64,000 bases of DNA from Candidatus Limosilactobacillus faecipullorum (GCA_019118465.1 DWYX01000026.1:1-64000), one strand, 5' to 3'; numbered from the stretch's first letter, positions 40,789 to 51,761 are shown. Numbers and translations: made by a program. The notes: a model not told the origin generated them from the sequence alone.

Positions 40789-40827
40789 TTGTTTATGATT
40801 ATAGCTAAATATGAAGCTAAGATACAA

Positions 40828-40965
40828 AAGGCTGGGAAGAAATTTGTGTTCTTCCCAGCCTTTCTCGTACCTCCGCATGTTACACAGAAACTACGGTTGA
40901 GGCAGTAGCCAAGCAAGTTGGCTGGTTCGATCCAAGCCACGGCCTTAGAGGATTAGGAGCTATTG
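40828..40965. repeat. Partial copy of dispersed repeat family
   Basis: ggctgggaagaaatttgtgttcttcccagcctttctcgtacctccgcatgttacacagaaactacggttgaggcagtagccaag. Confidence 0.85.
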
Positions 40966-41242
40966 TATGTAAAGAAGTTGAGTAGACTCCCAGCCTCTGT
41001 AAGTATGGATACGTAGCCCATGCACTTATATGCTAGTTACATTTTCCGGACTCCCGGCCCCCTGCTACTTAAAAATCCTAAGAAAATTTAGGGAGCTAAG
41101 TAGAAAGCGTCAATTTCAGTAAAGTTCAGCGATCATTTCGGGATAGTGGTCCCCAGATAAAAGTAAATATGTTACCATAGAAGATAGCGGTAAATGCGAT
41201 TACCTAATTCTGACGACTTCAATTTGCAAATTTTTGGAGGAA

Positions 41243-42100
41243 ATGTTCTTGCAACAGAAAGCACATCAATTTAATCCAGAGAAGCAACGTTGGCTTGAGG
41301 TGCTGGGAATCTCGATGCCATTGTGCTTAAGTTACCTACCAATTGGGGTGGCGTGTGGGATTTTACTACATGCAGCCGGAATGAACTTTGTTTTGACCTT
41401 TCTAATCTCAATTATGGTTTTCTCTGGTGGGGCCCAATTTATTTTGGCTTCACTTTTAGTGATTGATGCCCCCATTAGTACGATTTTTATGACTTTGTTC
41501 TTCCTGGAACTTCGGTATGCTTTGCTCGGTTCTAGTCTGTCGAAGTATTTCCGGACATCGTCACAAAAATTTATTTTGTTGTTCTCAGCTTCAATGAACG
41601 ATGAAAATTATGCTGTCAACTACTTAAAGTTTGCGACGGATAAAAAATGGACCCCGAAAGACGCCTTGTTAGTTGAACACTATTCCTTAATCTCTTGGGC
41701 TAGTGGAAACTTGATCGGGGGGTTAATCGGGAGTGCTGTTTCGATTGATCTTGAAATTGTTGACTTCGCACTAACAGCCTTGTTTATTTACATGATTGTG
41801 ATGCAAATGCGGAGTCATTTAAGCTTGATCATCTGCATTACCTCAGCTATTTTGGCTCTCTTCTGCTTAACTTTGACTAAGAACACTTTAGGGATCATTA
41901 TTGCAACCCTGATTGCTTCTTTGATTGGGTTTATGATTGAAGATCAAGTTCGCAAACATTCAAAGGATCCGAAGAATGCCTGGATATTAAAACGGCTCTT
42001 TAGACCGGCAATGACGCGACATACGGTAGAAGACCGCAAGATGCTAAATGAAGCGGCAAAAGCCGAAGCGGCGAAAGCAACGAATAATGGTGAACAATAA
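41243..42100 (+). CDS. azlC: Branched-chain amino acid exporter large subunit, AzlC family
   Basis: SMPLCLSYLPIGVACGILLHAAG; FSGGAQFILASLL. Confidence 0.92.
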   Translation: MFLQQKAHQFNPEKQRWLEVLGISMPLCLSYLPIGVACGILLHAAGMNFVLTFLISIMVFSGGAQFILASLLVIDAPISTIFMTLFFLELRYALLGSSLSKYFRTSSQKFILLFSASMNDENYAVNYLKFATDKKWTPKDALLVEHYSLISWASGNLIGGLIGSAVSIDLEIVDFALTALFIYMIVMQMRSHLSLIICITSAILALFCLTLTKNTLGIIIATLIASLIGFMIEDQVRKHSKDPKNAWILKRLFRPAMTRHTVEDRKMLNEAAKAEAAKATNNGEQ

Positions 42101-42513
42101 TGGATACGGTATTAGCTAATCTTACGGTGGCCTCACTTATTCCAAGCCATCACAATATGACATATCATTTAATTGTTATTATTGTCGCAGCGGTAGCGGC
42201 TTTTATCCCCCGGTACTTTCCAATGCGGTTCTTTACGAATCGGAAAATTCCGGATTGGTTTAACGAATGGATGAAGTATGTGCCGGTTAGTTTGTTTACG
42301 GCGCTGGTGGTAAAGGCCCTCTTTGTTGATGGTAAGTACCACTATTTCTTTGACCACGTTACTTTAATGGGTTCACACGTGGTGGTTTTTGGGCACTTGA
42401 GTTATTTAATTGCGGCGGTCTTGGTAGCAATTGTCGCTTATGTGACCCGATCGATGTTATTATCAGTGATTGTCGGGTTGGTAGCAGTGTGGATCTTAAC
42501 ATTTATTATTTAA
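42100..42513 (+). CDS. azlD: AzlD family small subunit
   Basis: Small multi-TM protein overlapping the azlC stop; ATAFIPRYFPMRFF-type motif. Confidence 0.9.
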   Translation: MDTVLANLTVASLIPSHHNMTYHLIVIIVAAVAAFIPRYFPMRFFTNRKIPDWFNEWMKYVPVSLFTALVVKALFVDGKYHYFFDHVTLMGSHVVVFGHLSYLIAAVLVAIVAYVTRSMLLSVIVGLVAVWILTFII

Positions 42514-42526
42514 TTCAGAGTGGAAA

Positions 42527-42627
42527 GAGGTCGAAAGAAAACCTTTTCGACCGGAGCTTCTGTGTAATATTCGATAGTACGAGAGAGGCTGGAAAGAAAC
42601 ACAAGTTTCTTCCAGCCTCTCTTTTTT
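42527..42627. repeat. Internally deleted copy of dispersed repeat family (orientation as copy C)
   Basis: gaggtcgaaagaaaaccttttcgac joined to cttctgtgtaatattcgatagtacgagagaggctggaaagaaacacaagtttcttccagcc. Confidence 0.85.
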
Positions 42628-42761
42628 GTATCTTCAATGATGGGCAAGAATTGCAATAAAAATTTATTTAATGGTCATTACCGTGTTAAAATTATAAAAA
42701 AGATACTTTTTATATGATAAATAAATTAACTAGACTTTGGATTCCGAAGGGAGGGGGACAA

Positions 42762-43964
42762 ATGCGAACATGGTTTAGCCGCCATCAACTGGTGACGAAA
42801 GGCTTGTGGTCGTTACTCATTCTCTTCGTTTTTTTGTTAGGGAAAGCAATCCCTCTACCATTTTTAGATGCTCACCAGGATATCGTGGCTGAGGGGCGGC
42901 TGAATAATCTCAGTGTGGTAACTGGGGGCGATCTAAGCCAGCTGTCACTCTTTAGCCTTGGGATTGGTCCGTGGATGACAGCCCTAATTATTTTTAGTTT
43001 TTTAGGCCAGAGCCGTCGCTTTGAAAAGGTTGCCCCGCAACGCCTTGATCATTACCAACGGATTACCACCCTCGTGATTGCAATTTTACAAGCGTACGTA
43101 ACGGTAATGAGCTTAACCTTTACTACTAAAAGTCAAGTCATTGCCCGGGAAATTAATTTAGTGATTCTTGTTGCGGGAGCTTGTTTGGTGATGTGGTTAT
43201 GCAACCAAAATGCCCGTTTAGGGATCGGTGGGGCCTTTTTCTTAATGCTGGTTAATATCTTAAAAACGATTTGGCAGGCAGGACTCGATGCATTACGACC
43301 CTTTAATAAGGCACCGGGGAAGTTAATCGTCGTGTTAATTTTGAGTTTAGTGGTAATTATTTTGTTCATGGCACTGAACGTTTTTCTCGATCGCGCTGAG
43401 CGGCGGGTGATGATTAGGCGAATTACCATGGAAAGCAAATATCTAAACCAAGCTTATTTGCCGCTTAAGTTTGTTCCGGCAGGAGGAATGCCGGTGATGT
43501 ACGCAATGTCTTTAATGATGATTCCAATTTACTTTAACCAACTTCTTCGCCTCGTTTGGCCCCATAACCATCTCTTTGCCCACTTAGCACGGGTAATGAC
43601 CCTTACCAATCCGGTTGGAATTGGGATCTACTTAGTGATTTTACTGGCTCTTTCCTTCCTATTTGCATACCTAAGTCTTGATCCACAAATGCAGGCTGAA
43701 CGATTCCAACACCAAGGTGACTATTTACCTGGTTATCAACCTGGAAGAAGGACAGAAAAGCATCTTCAACGGCTTGTGAGCGGTTTTGCCTTAATCGGCG
43801 GCCTTTACATTATGCTTTTTGCCGGGGTACCGCTCTTATTAATTCATCAAGAAAAATTAGCTTTAATCCCGGGTGAATTGATGATGATGGTCGGGTTAGC
43901 TTTAATGGCGGTTGAACAGGTACGGAGTTTGTGGATCGGACGTCAATATCAAACCTTATTATAG
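42762..43964 (+). CDS. secY2: Accessory Sec translocase channel SecY2
   Basis: SecY-like TM protein (FLGKAIPLPFLD..) at the head of an asp/secA2 operon; RBS gggaggggg. Confidence 0.88.
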   Translation: MRTWFSRHQLVTKGLWSLLILFVFLLGKAIPLPFLDAHQDIVAEGRLNNLSVVTGGDLSQLSLFSLGIGPWMTALIIFSFLGQSRRFEKVAPQRLDHYQRITTLVIAILQAYVTVMSLTFTTKSQVIAREINLVILVAGACLVMWLCNQNARLGIGGAFFLMLVNILKTIWQAGLDALRPFNKAPGKLIVVLILSLVVIILFMALNVFLDRAERRVMIRRITMESKYLNQAYLPLKFVPAGGMPVMYAMSLMMIPIYFNQLLRLVWPHNHLFAHLARVMTLTNPVGIGIYLVILLALSFLFAYLSLDPQMQAERFQHQGDYLPGYQPGRRTEKHLQRLVSGFALIGGLYIMLFAGVPLLLIHQEKLALIPGELMMMVGLALMAVEQVRSLWIGRQYQTLL

Positions 43965-43975
43965 GGGGTAGCAGA

Positions 43976-45535
43976 ATGAACTATTTAATTCCTGCGTGGT
44001 CCACAGACTTAAAAACTTGGGCGATCGCAAGACGCTCGACTAATCGCAAACTCGAATTTGACGATACGATTAACCAAGCGCGGATGTTTAACCAAGTTGG
44101 GGTTGCAACGACTTTACTTGTTCCGGTTTATTTTCCAAATTACCGTCATTTTGCTTTGCGCCAACAGTTGACTGGTGTTCCAGTGGTAAATCTATTTGAT
44201 TACCTACAAGGGATTCCGGAAGATCTCCCTAGCCAACCCCTTGATCCAAGAAATTTTGCTTGGCCAACAGATGCTGATTTTGTTTATACGCCAGAAAAAG
44301 TTTTAGTTTATCGGCAAGGCCGTCAGTATGCCCGTCTTAACTTTGGTCAGGAAGGTAATCTCCTAACAATTGAAAAGTTTGATGCTGAAGCACAGTTGAC
44401 CACGATCTTGTGGCTTGATGACCGCGGCTTTCTTTCTCGGGTTGATGATTACCAGGCCGGTGAGTTAGTCCAGGTAAATTACCTTGATGTTGCTGGAAAA
44501 GTACAATTACAAATTAAGGCTGATGGTTCCGTTACCTTTTTGGGAGCGGGACGACTAGGAGTTAAACAAGAAAATTTTCCGAGCTTAACGGCTTTAATGA
44601 CAACACTCTTCAAGCGTTACTTACACACTTACGTTCAAAAAACAGATCGCCTAATCTTAGCTTTTGCCTTAGGAATTAACCAAACTCTTGGATCATTGAT
44701 TGCTCCTCACCAGTTAGTAGTCTCGCTTTTTGGTGACCGGGCACCGGTCTCTATAGGCCTTCCATTAGCTAAAAAAGCACGATTAACCTTGGTTGATCAG
44801 GATGCCTTAAAGCAAGCTTTAGCTGATGCGGGAGCTCAACATATCCTTGAAATACCGCCCTTTGATACCCGGCTGGGATTAGGAATAAGTAACCAGCAAA
44901 AAGGGTTAGAGATTTTCTGCTTAGTTGACGGTTTAAGCGATGCTGACGTGACGAAGGTTTTGGAACAAGTTTTACCAATAATAATAGCAAATCCCTTAGT
45001 TGAATTTACTTGTGCTAGCTACCACTACCAAGACTACACAGTGAAAGCGCGGTTACAGTCAATGTTAATGACGGTTCAAGCAAACCATGATTGGCAAGTT
45101 AAATTTACCTTTGAAGCTTCCAAAAATGATGGAGAAAATCAGTTAACGCCAACTCCCAAACAACGTTATTTAAGCTTTAAATTCTTGAATTCTGAAAATA
45201 CGGTTATTCAAGACCTGCAGCCGGTACGGTTAATCCTAAATCTTGGACCCACCCCAGACCTGTTTCTTCAAATTGCGGCGATCAGTGCCGGAATTCCGCA
45301 AGTTTTAACGGTACCTTCTCAGTACGTTGAGGCAGGGAAAAACGGACAAATCGTTAACGACTTAACAACCTTGCCCCAAGTTATTAACTACTATTTAGGT
45401 GGCCTAAGGCATTGGAACGAAGCTTTGATGTATACAGCTAACCAAATTAAAAAGTATACGGGGCCGACGATTGTAAAGCAGATTTTAGCAGCGATTAGTG
45501 ATGATTTCCCGGGAAATGAAAAGGAGGGGACATGA
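43976..45535 (+). CDS. asp1: Accessory Sec system protein Asp1
   Basis: MNYLIPAWSTDLKTWAIARRSTNRKLEFDDTINQARMFNQ; synteny. Confidence 0.9.
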   Translation: MNYLIPAWSTDLKTWAIARRSTNRKLEFDDTINQARMFNQVGVATTLLVPVYFPNYRHFALRQQLTGVPVVNLFDYLQGIPEDLPSQPLDPRNFAWPTDADFVYTPEKVLVYRQGRQYARLNFGQEGNLLTIEKFDAEAQLTTILWLDDRGFLSRVDDYQAGELVQVNYLDVAGKVQLQIKADGSVTFLGAGRLGVKQENFPSLTALMTTLFKRYLHTYVQKTDRLILAFALGINQTLGSLIAPHQLVVSLFGDRAPVSIGLPLAKKARLTLVDQDALKQALADAGAQHILEIPPFDTRLGLGISNQQKGLEIFCLVDGLSDADVTKVLEQVLPIIIANPLVEFTCASYHYQDYTVKARLQSMLMTVQANHDWQVKFTFEASKNDGENQLTPTPKQRYLSFKFLNSENTVIQDLQPVRLILNLGPTPDLFLQIAAISAGIPQVLTVPSQYVEAGKNGQIVNDLTTLPQVINYYLGGLRHWNEALMYTANQIKKYTGPTIVKQILAAISDDFPGNEKEGT

Positions 45536-47016
45536 TGGATAACTTTTTAATAATTACTTATCAACTATGGTCACTTCCTAAGCAAGGGAAGAATAAGTGG
45601 TACTGGGCGGCTCCAGGGGAGATCAAGCAGATTTTTGATCAACTTCCTAAAGCAACCACTTTTGCCGGGGTGGTTTTTGCGGATCTGCCGACGGATGAAG
45701 ATTTGGTGACCTTAACTCCAGTAGTTGATGCTTGGCGGGTGATTGCTTGGCCAAAGGTACATCCCCAAAGCCCCACTGGCTACCGCTTTTGGCGTCAAAA
45801 ACTTGTCCAAACCCATTCACCAATGGCACCAAGCGAAACCGTTGCATGGCTAACTACCCACTTTTTTGGCCCTCAAGAAGGAAATAAACTCGATGTTCGC
45901 TCTTTTCAGGTCAATCCTTGGTACCACGGGAAAATCTCTTACCAAGGGACGGTTTGGTTAACCCTTACGGCAGATTTTGGGCCGACTTTTCGGCCGGTTG
46001 GTAACTTTGTTTACTCCTTGTATGAATACCGTCAACTTGAAATCTGGCCTGAATTTCGGACGACTGGGGATGTGGAAGTCCAAATGGTGGTTTATGAACT
46101 TACGGCTGGTGAAAATGACCAGGCTGCCTTTCAGCAAACTTATTCCCAAGTTGATTTGCAAAAAGAAATCGTAATTCCAGCCCGAACACCGGGGGGCCAA
46201 TTGGCAGTTAGTTTTGCAGTCCGGGGGAAAGGAAGTTTTGCTCTCGGTGACATCCATTTTCGCTGGACCCGGCGGGGAAGTGGTAAGTTGCTTCCTGGCG
46301 GGCAACGAATTGTTAATCCAGATCGGGGAGAACTCCACTGGTACTTTAATCCCGGAAATTTAAAACCACCGCTCAATGTTTACTTTTCTGGTTACCGGAC
46401 ACGAGAAGGCTTTGAAGGTTTCTATATGATGAAGGGGCTTCACCATCCTTTTATCTTAATTACTGATCCCCGGCTTGAAGGGGGTGGCTTTTATCTCCAG
46501 TCACCAGAAACAGAAAAGCAAATCTGCCAAAAAATCCGCACTATCTTAGCTTGGCTGGGCTTTTCAAATCAAGAAATTACCTTTGCGGGGCTTTCAATGG
46601 GGACGGCTGGGGCCCTGTATTACGGTTCCTTCTTTAAACCCCACGCGATTGTTTTAGGAAAGCCCTTGATGCGATTGGGGCAGGTAGCTAAAAATGAGCG
46701 GGCCCGTTTTAATACCTTTGCGACTTCCTTGGATGTGGCCCGTCTGTTTGAAGATCAAACGGGTCCTTATCCAGATGACGAAGTTTTGACGAGCGCTCTT
46801 GATCAACGGCTGGCGAAGCGCCTAGCTCAAGCCGATCTAACCCAAACGAAGCTGATCGTTGCCTATATGAACCAGGATGACTATGACGAATTGGGTTTTG
46901 CAACGCTTGTTGGTTATCTTAACCAGCAAAAGCACTTTCCATATTTAATTCGCCGGGGCTTTGAAGGGCACCATGTTGATCAGCCAGCAGCTGCTAACGG
47001 TTGGTTTATTCATTAA
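45532..47016 (+). CDS. asp2: Accessory Sec system protein Asp2
   Basis: FSGYRTREGFEGFYMMKGLHHPFILITDPRLEGGGFY; GLSMGTAGALYYG; synteny. Confidence 0.9.
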   Translation: MMDNFLIITYQLWSLPKQGKNKWYWAAPGEIKQIFDQLPKATTFAGVVFADLPTDEDLVTLTPVVDAWRVIAWPKVHPQSPTGYRFWRQKLVQTHSPMAPSETVAWLTTHFFGPQEGNKLDVRSFQVNPWYHGKISYQGTVWLTLTADFGPTFRPVGNFVYSLYEYRQLEIWPEFRTTGDVEVQMVVYELTAGENDQAAFQQTYSQVDLQKEIVIPARTPGGQLAVSFAVRGKGSFALGDIHFRWTRRGSGKLLPGGQRIVNPDRGELHWYFNPGNLKPPLNVYFSGYRTREGFEGFYMMKGLHHPFILITDPRLEGGGFYLQSPETEKQICQKIRTILAWLGFSNQEITFAGLSMGTAGALYYGSFFKPHAIVLGKPLMRLGQVAKNERARFNTFATSLDVARLFEDQTGPYPDDEVLTSALDQRLAKRLAQADLTQTKLIVAYMNQDDYDELGFATLVGYLNQQKHFPYLIRRGFEGHHVDQPAAANGWFIH

Positions 47017-47056
47017 TACCAAGCAATGTTGGACCAAGATTATGGAGGTGATTAAG

Positions 47057-47668
47057 GTGTGGAGTTTATACCTTGAAGGCATGACCGCCCTTTATCCCCA
47101 TGGGATCGATAATGATGTTAAAACCAAAGTCAATTCGGGTTACCGCTATTCCGGAAGTACGGTCCAAGCCCTTGCCCACACTTACTTGAATGGCACTAAA
47201 CTAACGTAATTTGCCAAAGATGATGTGACTTTTGAAAATCCTTGGTTACCAGCGGGGGTAGTGATAACCCGATGGGACCTGGCTTACCTATATACGACGG
47301 GACGAATTGTTCCAGCGCTCCCAATTTTGAAACCTGGACATTGCTATGCCTTAAACTTAGTAGCGAAATTGGATCAACCAGTGGGGGTCTTCTTGCGATT
47401 GCTCTTCTTTGATTACAGTGGTCAACTATTGCACCAAAAGGTGATCAAACCTTTCCGGGGGGCCTTTCAATATCCCACTGAGGCAGCCTTTTATGCCTTA
47501 GAAATGGTTGCGACTGGGATGAAGCAGATGCGGTTTCACCGGATCGACATCGTGCCCTTAGCCACTCCAGAGACTGAACTGAAGTCGATAGATTTTAACG
47601 ATCAATTTCAAGTTAATCAGCGACTGCTTACCCAGCGCCAAGCCATAATTAACCATTACCTAAAGTAA
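47057..47668 (+). pseudogene. asp3: Accessory Sec system protein Asp3, interrupted by in-frame TAA at 47207-47209
   Basis: GTG start after ggaggtga; both ORF segments in the same frame (…NGTKLT*FAKDDVTFENPWLPAGVVITRWDLAYLY…). Confidence 0.85.
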
Positions 47669-47674
47669 GGAGGG

Positions 47675-50062
47675 ATGAAAATGCCGAACTTGTTGAATCG
47701 GGTTTATTTACATCAATTTCGTCAACGCTTGATTAAAATTAACCAGTTAGCGCCAAAGATGAGACGATTATCGGACGCTGAACTCCAGGCTTATACGCCA
47801 CGATTAAAGGCTAAGTTAGTAGCTGGGATCAAGGTTGATGATCTGGTTGAAACGGCCTTTGCGGTGGCTAGAGAAGCTGATCGACGGGTGCTCGGTTTAT
47901 ATCCCTATGATGTCCAGGTGTTGGGAGCTCTAGCCTTAGAAAAGGGGATGGTGGCCGAAATGAAGACCGGAGAAGGGAAAACCCTAACGGCTACGATGCC
48001 CCTTTACTTAAACGCGCTTACGGGGCAAGGGGCGATGCTTGTGACCCCAAACGAATACTTGGCCGAACGGGACGGCGAAGAGATGGGGAAAGTTTACCAA
48101 TGGTTAGGTTTGAAGGTTGCGGTAGGTTTTCCGACTAGCCAACATCTTGCTGAAAAGGTTGATGAATTGAGTCCCGCGGAAAAACGGGTTCGGTACCAAG
48201 CCGATATTTTGTATACGACCAATGCCACGCTTGGATTTGACTATTTGATTGACCATCTGGCAAGTGAGGCTAAGTATCAATTTTACCGGCAATTTGGCTA
48301 TTGTATTGTCGATGAAGCCGATGCGGTTTTGTTGGACACCGCTGTTACACCCCTTGTGATTTCGGGGACACCGCGGGTGAAGTCAAATTATCTAGGACCC
48401 AGTGATGAAATAATTACTATGTTAGTGCCTGACCAAGATTATCGGTTTGATGAAGAGGAAAAGGCGGTTTGGCTTACTTCAAAAGGAATTCAACGGGTTG
48501 AGCAGTTCTTCAGCCAGGATCATCTCTATGATGGTCATCATGATGAGCTAATTCAGCGGGTTACCTTAGCGCTAAAAGCCCACGTATTGTTGGAACGGGA
48601 TCGGGACTATGTCGTAACCCCGGCCCAAGAAGTGACCTTACTTGACCGAGCAAATGGGCGACTATTACCGGGGATGAAGTTAAATGGTGGCCTTCACCAG
48701 GCTTTAGAGATGAAAGAACAGGTCAAAATTAGTGATGATCAACGGGCAATTGCGACGATTACCTACCAGAACCTTTTCCGCCAGTTTAATCACTTGGCAG
48801 GGATGACCGGGACAGCGGCCGTAGCGGCTGAAGAGTTTAGTAAGGTTTATAACTTAACGGTTTGCCAGTTGCCAACCAACCGACCAATGATTCGCCGTGA
48901 TTATCCCGATCAGCTCTATGTGACGCTTCCCGAAAAAATCATGGCCTCACTAGCCGTCGTGAAACAACTGCACGCTACGGGGCGGCCAGTTTTGTTGGTA
49001 ACCGGTTCCGTTGAGGTTTCTGAAATTTATTCGGAACTGCTCTTGCAGGCGCAAATTCCCCACAGTGTTTTAAATGCTAAGAATGCCGCTAAGGAAGCGG
49101 CAATTATTAAAGAAGCCGGGCAAAAGGGAGCAGTAACGGTGGCTACCAGTATGGCGGGGCGGGGGACTGATATCCGTCTGGGACCCGGAGTAGCCGAACT
49201 CGGTGGTCTAGCCGTGATTGGCACCGAAAAAATGGCGAGCCAACGGATTGACCAACAACTGCGGGGACGAGCGGGACGGCAAGGTGATCCCGGTTCAAGT
49301 CAGTTCTTTGTTTCGCTAGAAGATCCCGTAGTCCAACATGAGGGAGCCCGGTGGTTGCGCCGATATTTTGAACAACACCGGGATCAAACCAGGAGTGAGC
49401 CATTAAAGGGAGCAAGGTTTTACCGGGCAGTTGAGCAGGCGCAGATCGTTAGTGATGAACATGCGGCCCAACAACGACACCAAGCTTTTTTAATGGACGA
49501 AAGTGGTCACTTACAACGACAAGTAGTTTATCGAGCGCGGCAGCAGTTACTCCAGGGCGACTTACGAGCTTTTGACTTTGAGCATATTATGACGGCTGAA
49601 TTTCAGCGCTTTTACCGGGCTAACCAGCCAATAACGCCAACTAAATTAGCTCGTTACATTCGCCAAACCTTAACCTACCGTTTTGAAGACCAGCCCCAAG
49701 CCCAAGACGTAGTTGATGAAGCAACGGTGGTGAACTACCTCCAGCAAATTGCGCAAAAAGAGCTAGCTTATAAGCGAACCCAATTTAAGCAACTGGAAGA
49801 TGAAAAGCGTTTTTACCAGTTAGCGATCCTTAAGGCGATTGATACTTGTTGGGTGGATGAAGTCGATAGCTTGGAACAACTGCGTCAAGCGGTAATTTCT
49901 CGGGCAGTGGCCCAGAGAAATCCGATTGCGGAATACCACCGCGAAGCCTACCGCTCCTTTAAGCAGATGCAAGTTGCTATTCGCCAGGCAATTACGAAAA
50001 ACCTTTTGTTAAGTCAACTGGTAGATGGGCCAGCTGGGAAACTAGAAATTTACTTTGATTAG
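47675..50062 (+). CDS. secA2: Accessory Sec translocase ATPase SecA2
   Basis: EMKTGEGKTLTATMPLYLNAL; AGMTGTAAVAAEEF; ATSMAGRGTDIRLG; lacks the C-terminal zinc domain. Confidence 0.96.
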   Translation: MKMPNLLNRVYLHQFRQRLIKINQLAPKMRRLSDAELQAYTPRLKAKLVAGIKVDDLVETAFAVAREADRRVLGLYPYDVQVLGALALEKGMVAEMKTGEGKTLTATMPLYLNALTGQGAMLVTPNEYLAERDGEEMGKVYQWLGLKVAVGFPTSQHLAEKVDELSPAEKRVRYQADILYTTNATLGFDYLIDHLASEAKYQFYRQFGYCIVDEADAVLLDTAVTPLVISGTPRVKSNYLGPSDEIITMLVPDQDYRFDEEEKAVWLTSKGIQRVEQFFSQDHLYDGHHDELIQRVTLALKAHVLLERDRDYVVTPAQEVTLLDRANGRLLPGMKLNGGLHQALEMKEQVKISDDQRAIATITYQNLFRQFNHLAGMTGTAAVAAEEFSKVYNLTVCQLPTNRPMIRRDYPDQLYVTLPEKIMASLAVVKQLHATGRPVLLVTGSVEVSEIYSELLLQAQIPHSVLNAKNAAKEAAIIKEAGQKGAVTVATSMAGRGTDIRLGPGVAELGGLAVIGTEKMASQRIDQQLRGRAGRQGDPGSSQFFVSLEDPVVQHEGARWLRRYFEQHRDQTRSEPLKGARFYRAVEQAQIVSDEHAAQQRHQAFLMDESGHLQRQVVYRARQQLLQGDLRAFDFEHIMTAEFQRFYRANQPITPTKLARYIRQTLTYRFEDQPQAQDVVDEATVVNYLQQIAQKELAYKRTQFKQLEDEKRFYQLAILKAIDTCWVDEVDSLEQLRQAVISRAVAQRNPIAEYHREAYRSFKQMQVAIRQAITKNLLLSQLVDGPAGKLEIYFD

Positions 50063-50072
50063 GGGGTTAGTG

Positions 50073-50243
50073 ATGAAAAAAGAAGATCCGTTAAGCCAAG
50101 ATATTCATAATCGCCTCCAAAATGTTCGGGATCAGCGTAATTTTAAGAAACCCCGGTCAAATCCACAACAGTGGTTAGGAATCATTATTGTGGTGGCAGT
50201 GGTGCTAGGGTTGTTATTTTCTTTACTAATGTTATTGATTTAG
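50073..50243 (+). CDS. Small single-TM protein, Asp4/SecE-like position
   Basis: MKKEDPLSQDIHNRLQNVRDQRNFKKPRSNPQQWLGIIIVVAVVLGLLFSLLMLLI between secA2 and gtfA. Confidence 0.6.
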   Translation: MKKEDPLSQDIHNRLQNVRDQRNFKKPRSNPQQWLGIIIVVAVVLGLLFSLLMLLI

Positions 50244-50252
50244 GGGGATAAA

Positions 50253-51761
50253 ATGACGGTTTATAACTTTAATTTAGGAATTGGTTGGGCCAGTAGCGGG
50301 GTCGAATATGCCCAGGTCTACCGGGCGGCAATCTTGCGGATGATCAAGCAACCCGCCAAGTTTATCTTTACCGACTTCATTAGTTACGAAAACATTGCCT
50401 ATTTGACGGAAAATATTGGTTTTTTAGACCAAGAAGTGATTTGGCTCTACCTTAGTTTTACTGATTTTCCGGTCGGACCAACGACGGTAACTCTAAAACA
50501 GCTTCAAATGACCTTCTCGAGAACTGGGAAACTGATTCAAGATAACGAGAAAAAAGTGCGGTTTGAGTTTGCACCGGGAGACTGGGCAGCTGCCTATTTG
50601 AAGGCCTCAGGGAGTGACTTGGTGGAACGGGTTGAGTATGTCCATCAAAACATTTTGTACCGCAAAGATTACTTTACGACGGGGCGTTTTTTAAGCGAAT
50701 ACTATGCGCCGGTGGAAAATAGTGCCCACCTATACTTACGACGTTTCTTTAACCAGGATGGAACAATCGCTTATGAAGAAATTTTGGACGGCAACAGCAC
50801 GCCTTGTTTCAAGTTCCCGGATGGCTTGATCCTATCCAAAGAAGCTGTGATTGCCCGCTTCATTGACCAATTGCATTTAACCGCTAATGATGTCTTGATC
50901 ATGGATCGGGATGAGGGGATGGAACAGGCCGTCCTTGAACACCGGGGGGAGGCCAAAATTGGTGTGATTGTCCACGCGGATCATTATTCCATAAACGAAA
51001 CCAATGATGATCACATTTTGTGGAATAATTATTACGAGTATGCTTTTGATCATGCTAAGGCGATTGACTTTTTCGTTACCGCTACTCCAGCCCAACATAA
51101 CTTATTAGCAAAGCAGTTTGCTAAATACACGGGCAATACGCCGAAAATCGTCACCATTCCGGTGGGAAACTTAGCAGGATTAAAACGGCCCCAAACTTCC
51201 CGTCGACCACTAGGATTAGTGACGGCTTCGCGGTTGGCTAGTGAAAAGCATGTTGATTGGCTAATTGCGGCGGTGGCTCAGGTTCATGAAACCTACCCGG
51301 AAGTGACTCTGGATATCTACGGTCAGGGGGGCGAAGAAAAACGGCTTGAACAGGCGATTAAGGAGTATCAAGCAACCACCTATATTCATTTAATGGGCCA
51401 TCAGGACCTAACGGACGTCTATCAAAAGTATGAAGTCTACGTGGCCGCTTCGACGAGTGAAGGCTTTGGCTTGAGTTTGATGGAAGCAGTTGGCTCTGGT
51501 TTGGCAATGGTGGGGTTAGATGTACCATATGGCAACCCCACCTTTATTCAAGATGGTAAAAACGGGGCCTTACTACCTTACCAAACAGGGGAGGATCAAA
51601 AGGTAACAATTGCTCACCTCGCTGAAGGAATTGAGCGGGTCCTGGCTGGTGATCGCGCGGCCCAAGAAGCGACTTCCTACGAAATTGCTAAGGCCTATTT
51701 GAAACCAGCTGTGGCCAAACGGTGGCAAGCGTTATTAAAAGCGGAGGTAGACCATGATTAA
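50253..51761 (+). CDS. gtfA: SRRP glycosyltransferase GtfA
   Basis: MTVYNFNLGIGWASSGVEYAQVYRA..; GT4 C-terminal EGFGLSLMEAVGSGL. Confidence 0.92.
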   Translation: MTVYNFNLGIGWASSGVEYAQVYRAAILRMIKQPAKFIFTDFISYENIAYLTENIGFLDQEVIWLYLSFTDFPVGPTTVTLKQLQMTFSRTGKLIQDNEKKVRFEFAPGDWAAAYLKASGSDLVERVEYVHQNILYRKDYFTTGRFLSEYYAPVENSAHLYLRRFFNQDGTIAYEEILDGNSTPCFKFPDGLILSKEAVIARFIDQLHLTANDVLIMDRDEGMEQAVLEHRGEAKIGVIVHADHYSINETNDDHILWNNYYEYAFDHAKAIDFFVTATPAQHNLLAKQFAKYTGNTPKIVTIPVGNLAGLKRPQTSRRPLGLVTASRLASEKHVDWLIAAVAQVHETYPEVTLDIYGQGGEEKRLEQAIKEYQATTYIHLMGHQDLTDVYQKYEVYVAASTSEGFGLSLMEAVGSGLAMVGLDVPYGNPTFIQDGKNGALLPYQTGEDQKVTIAHLAEGIERVLAGDRAAQEATSYEIAKAYLKPAVAKRWQALLKAEVDHD

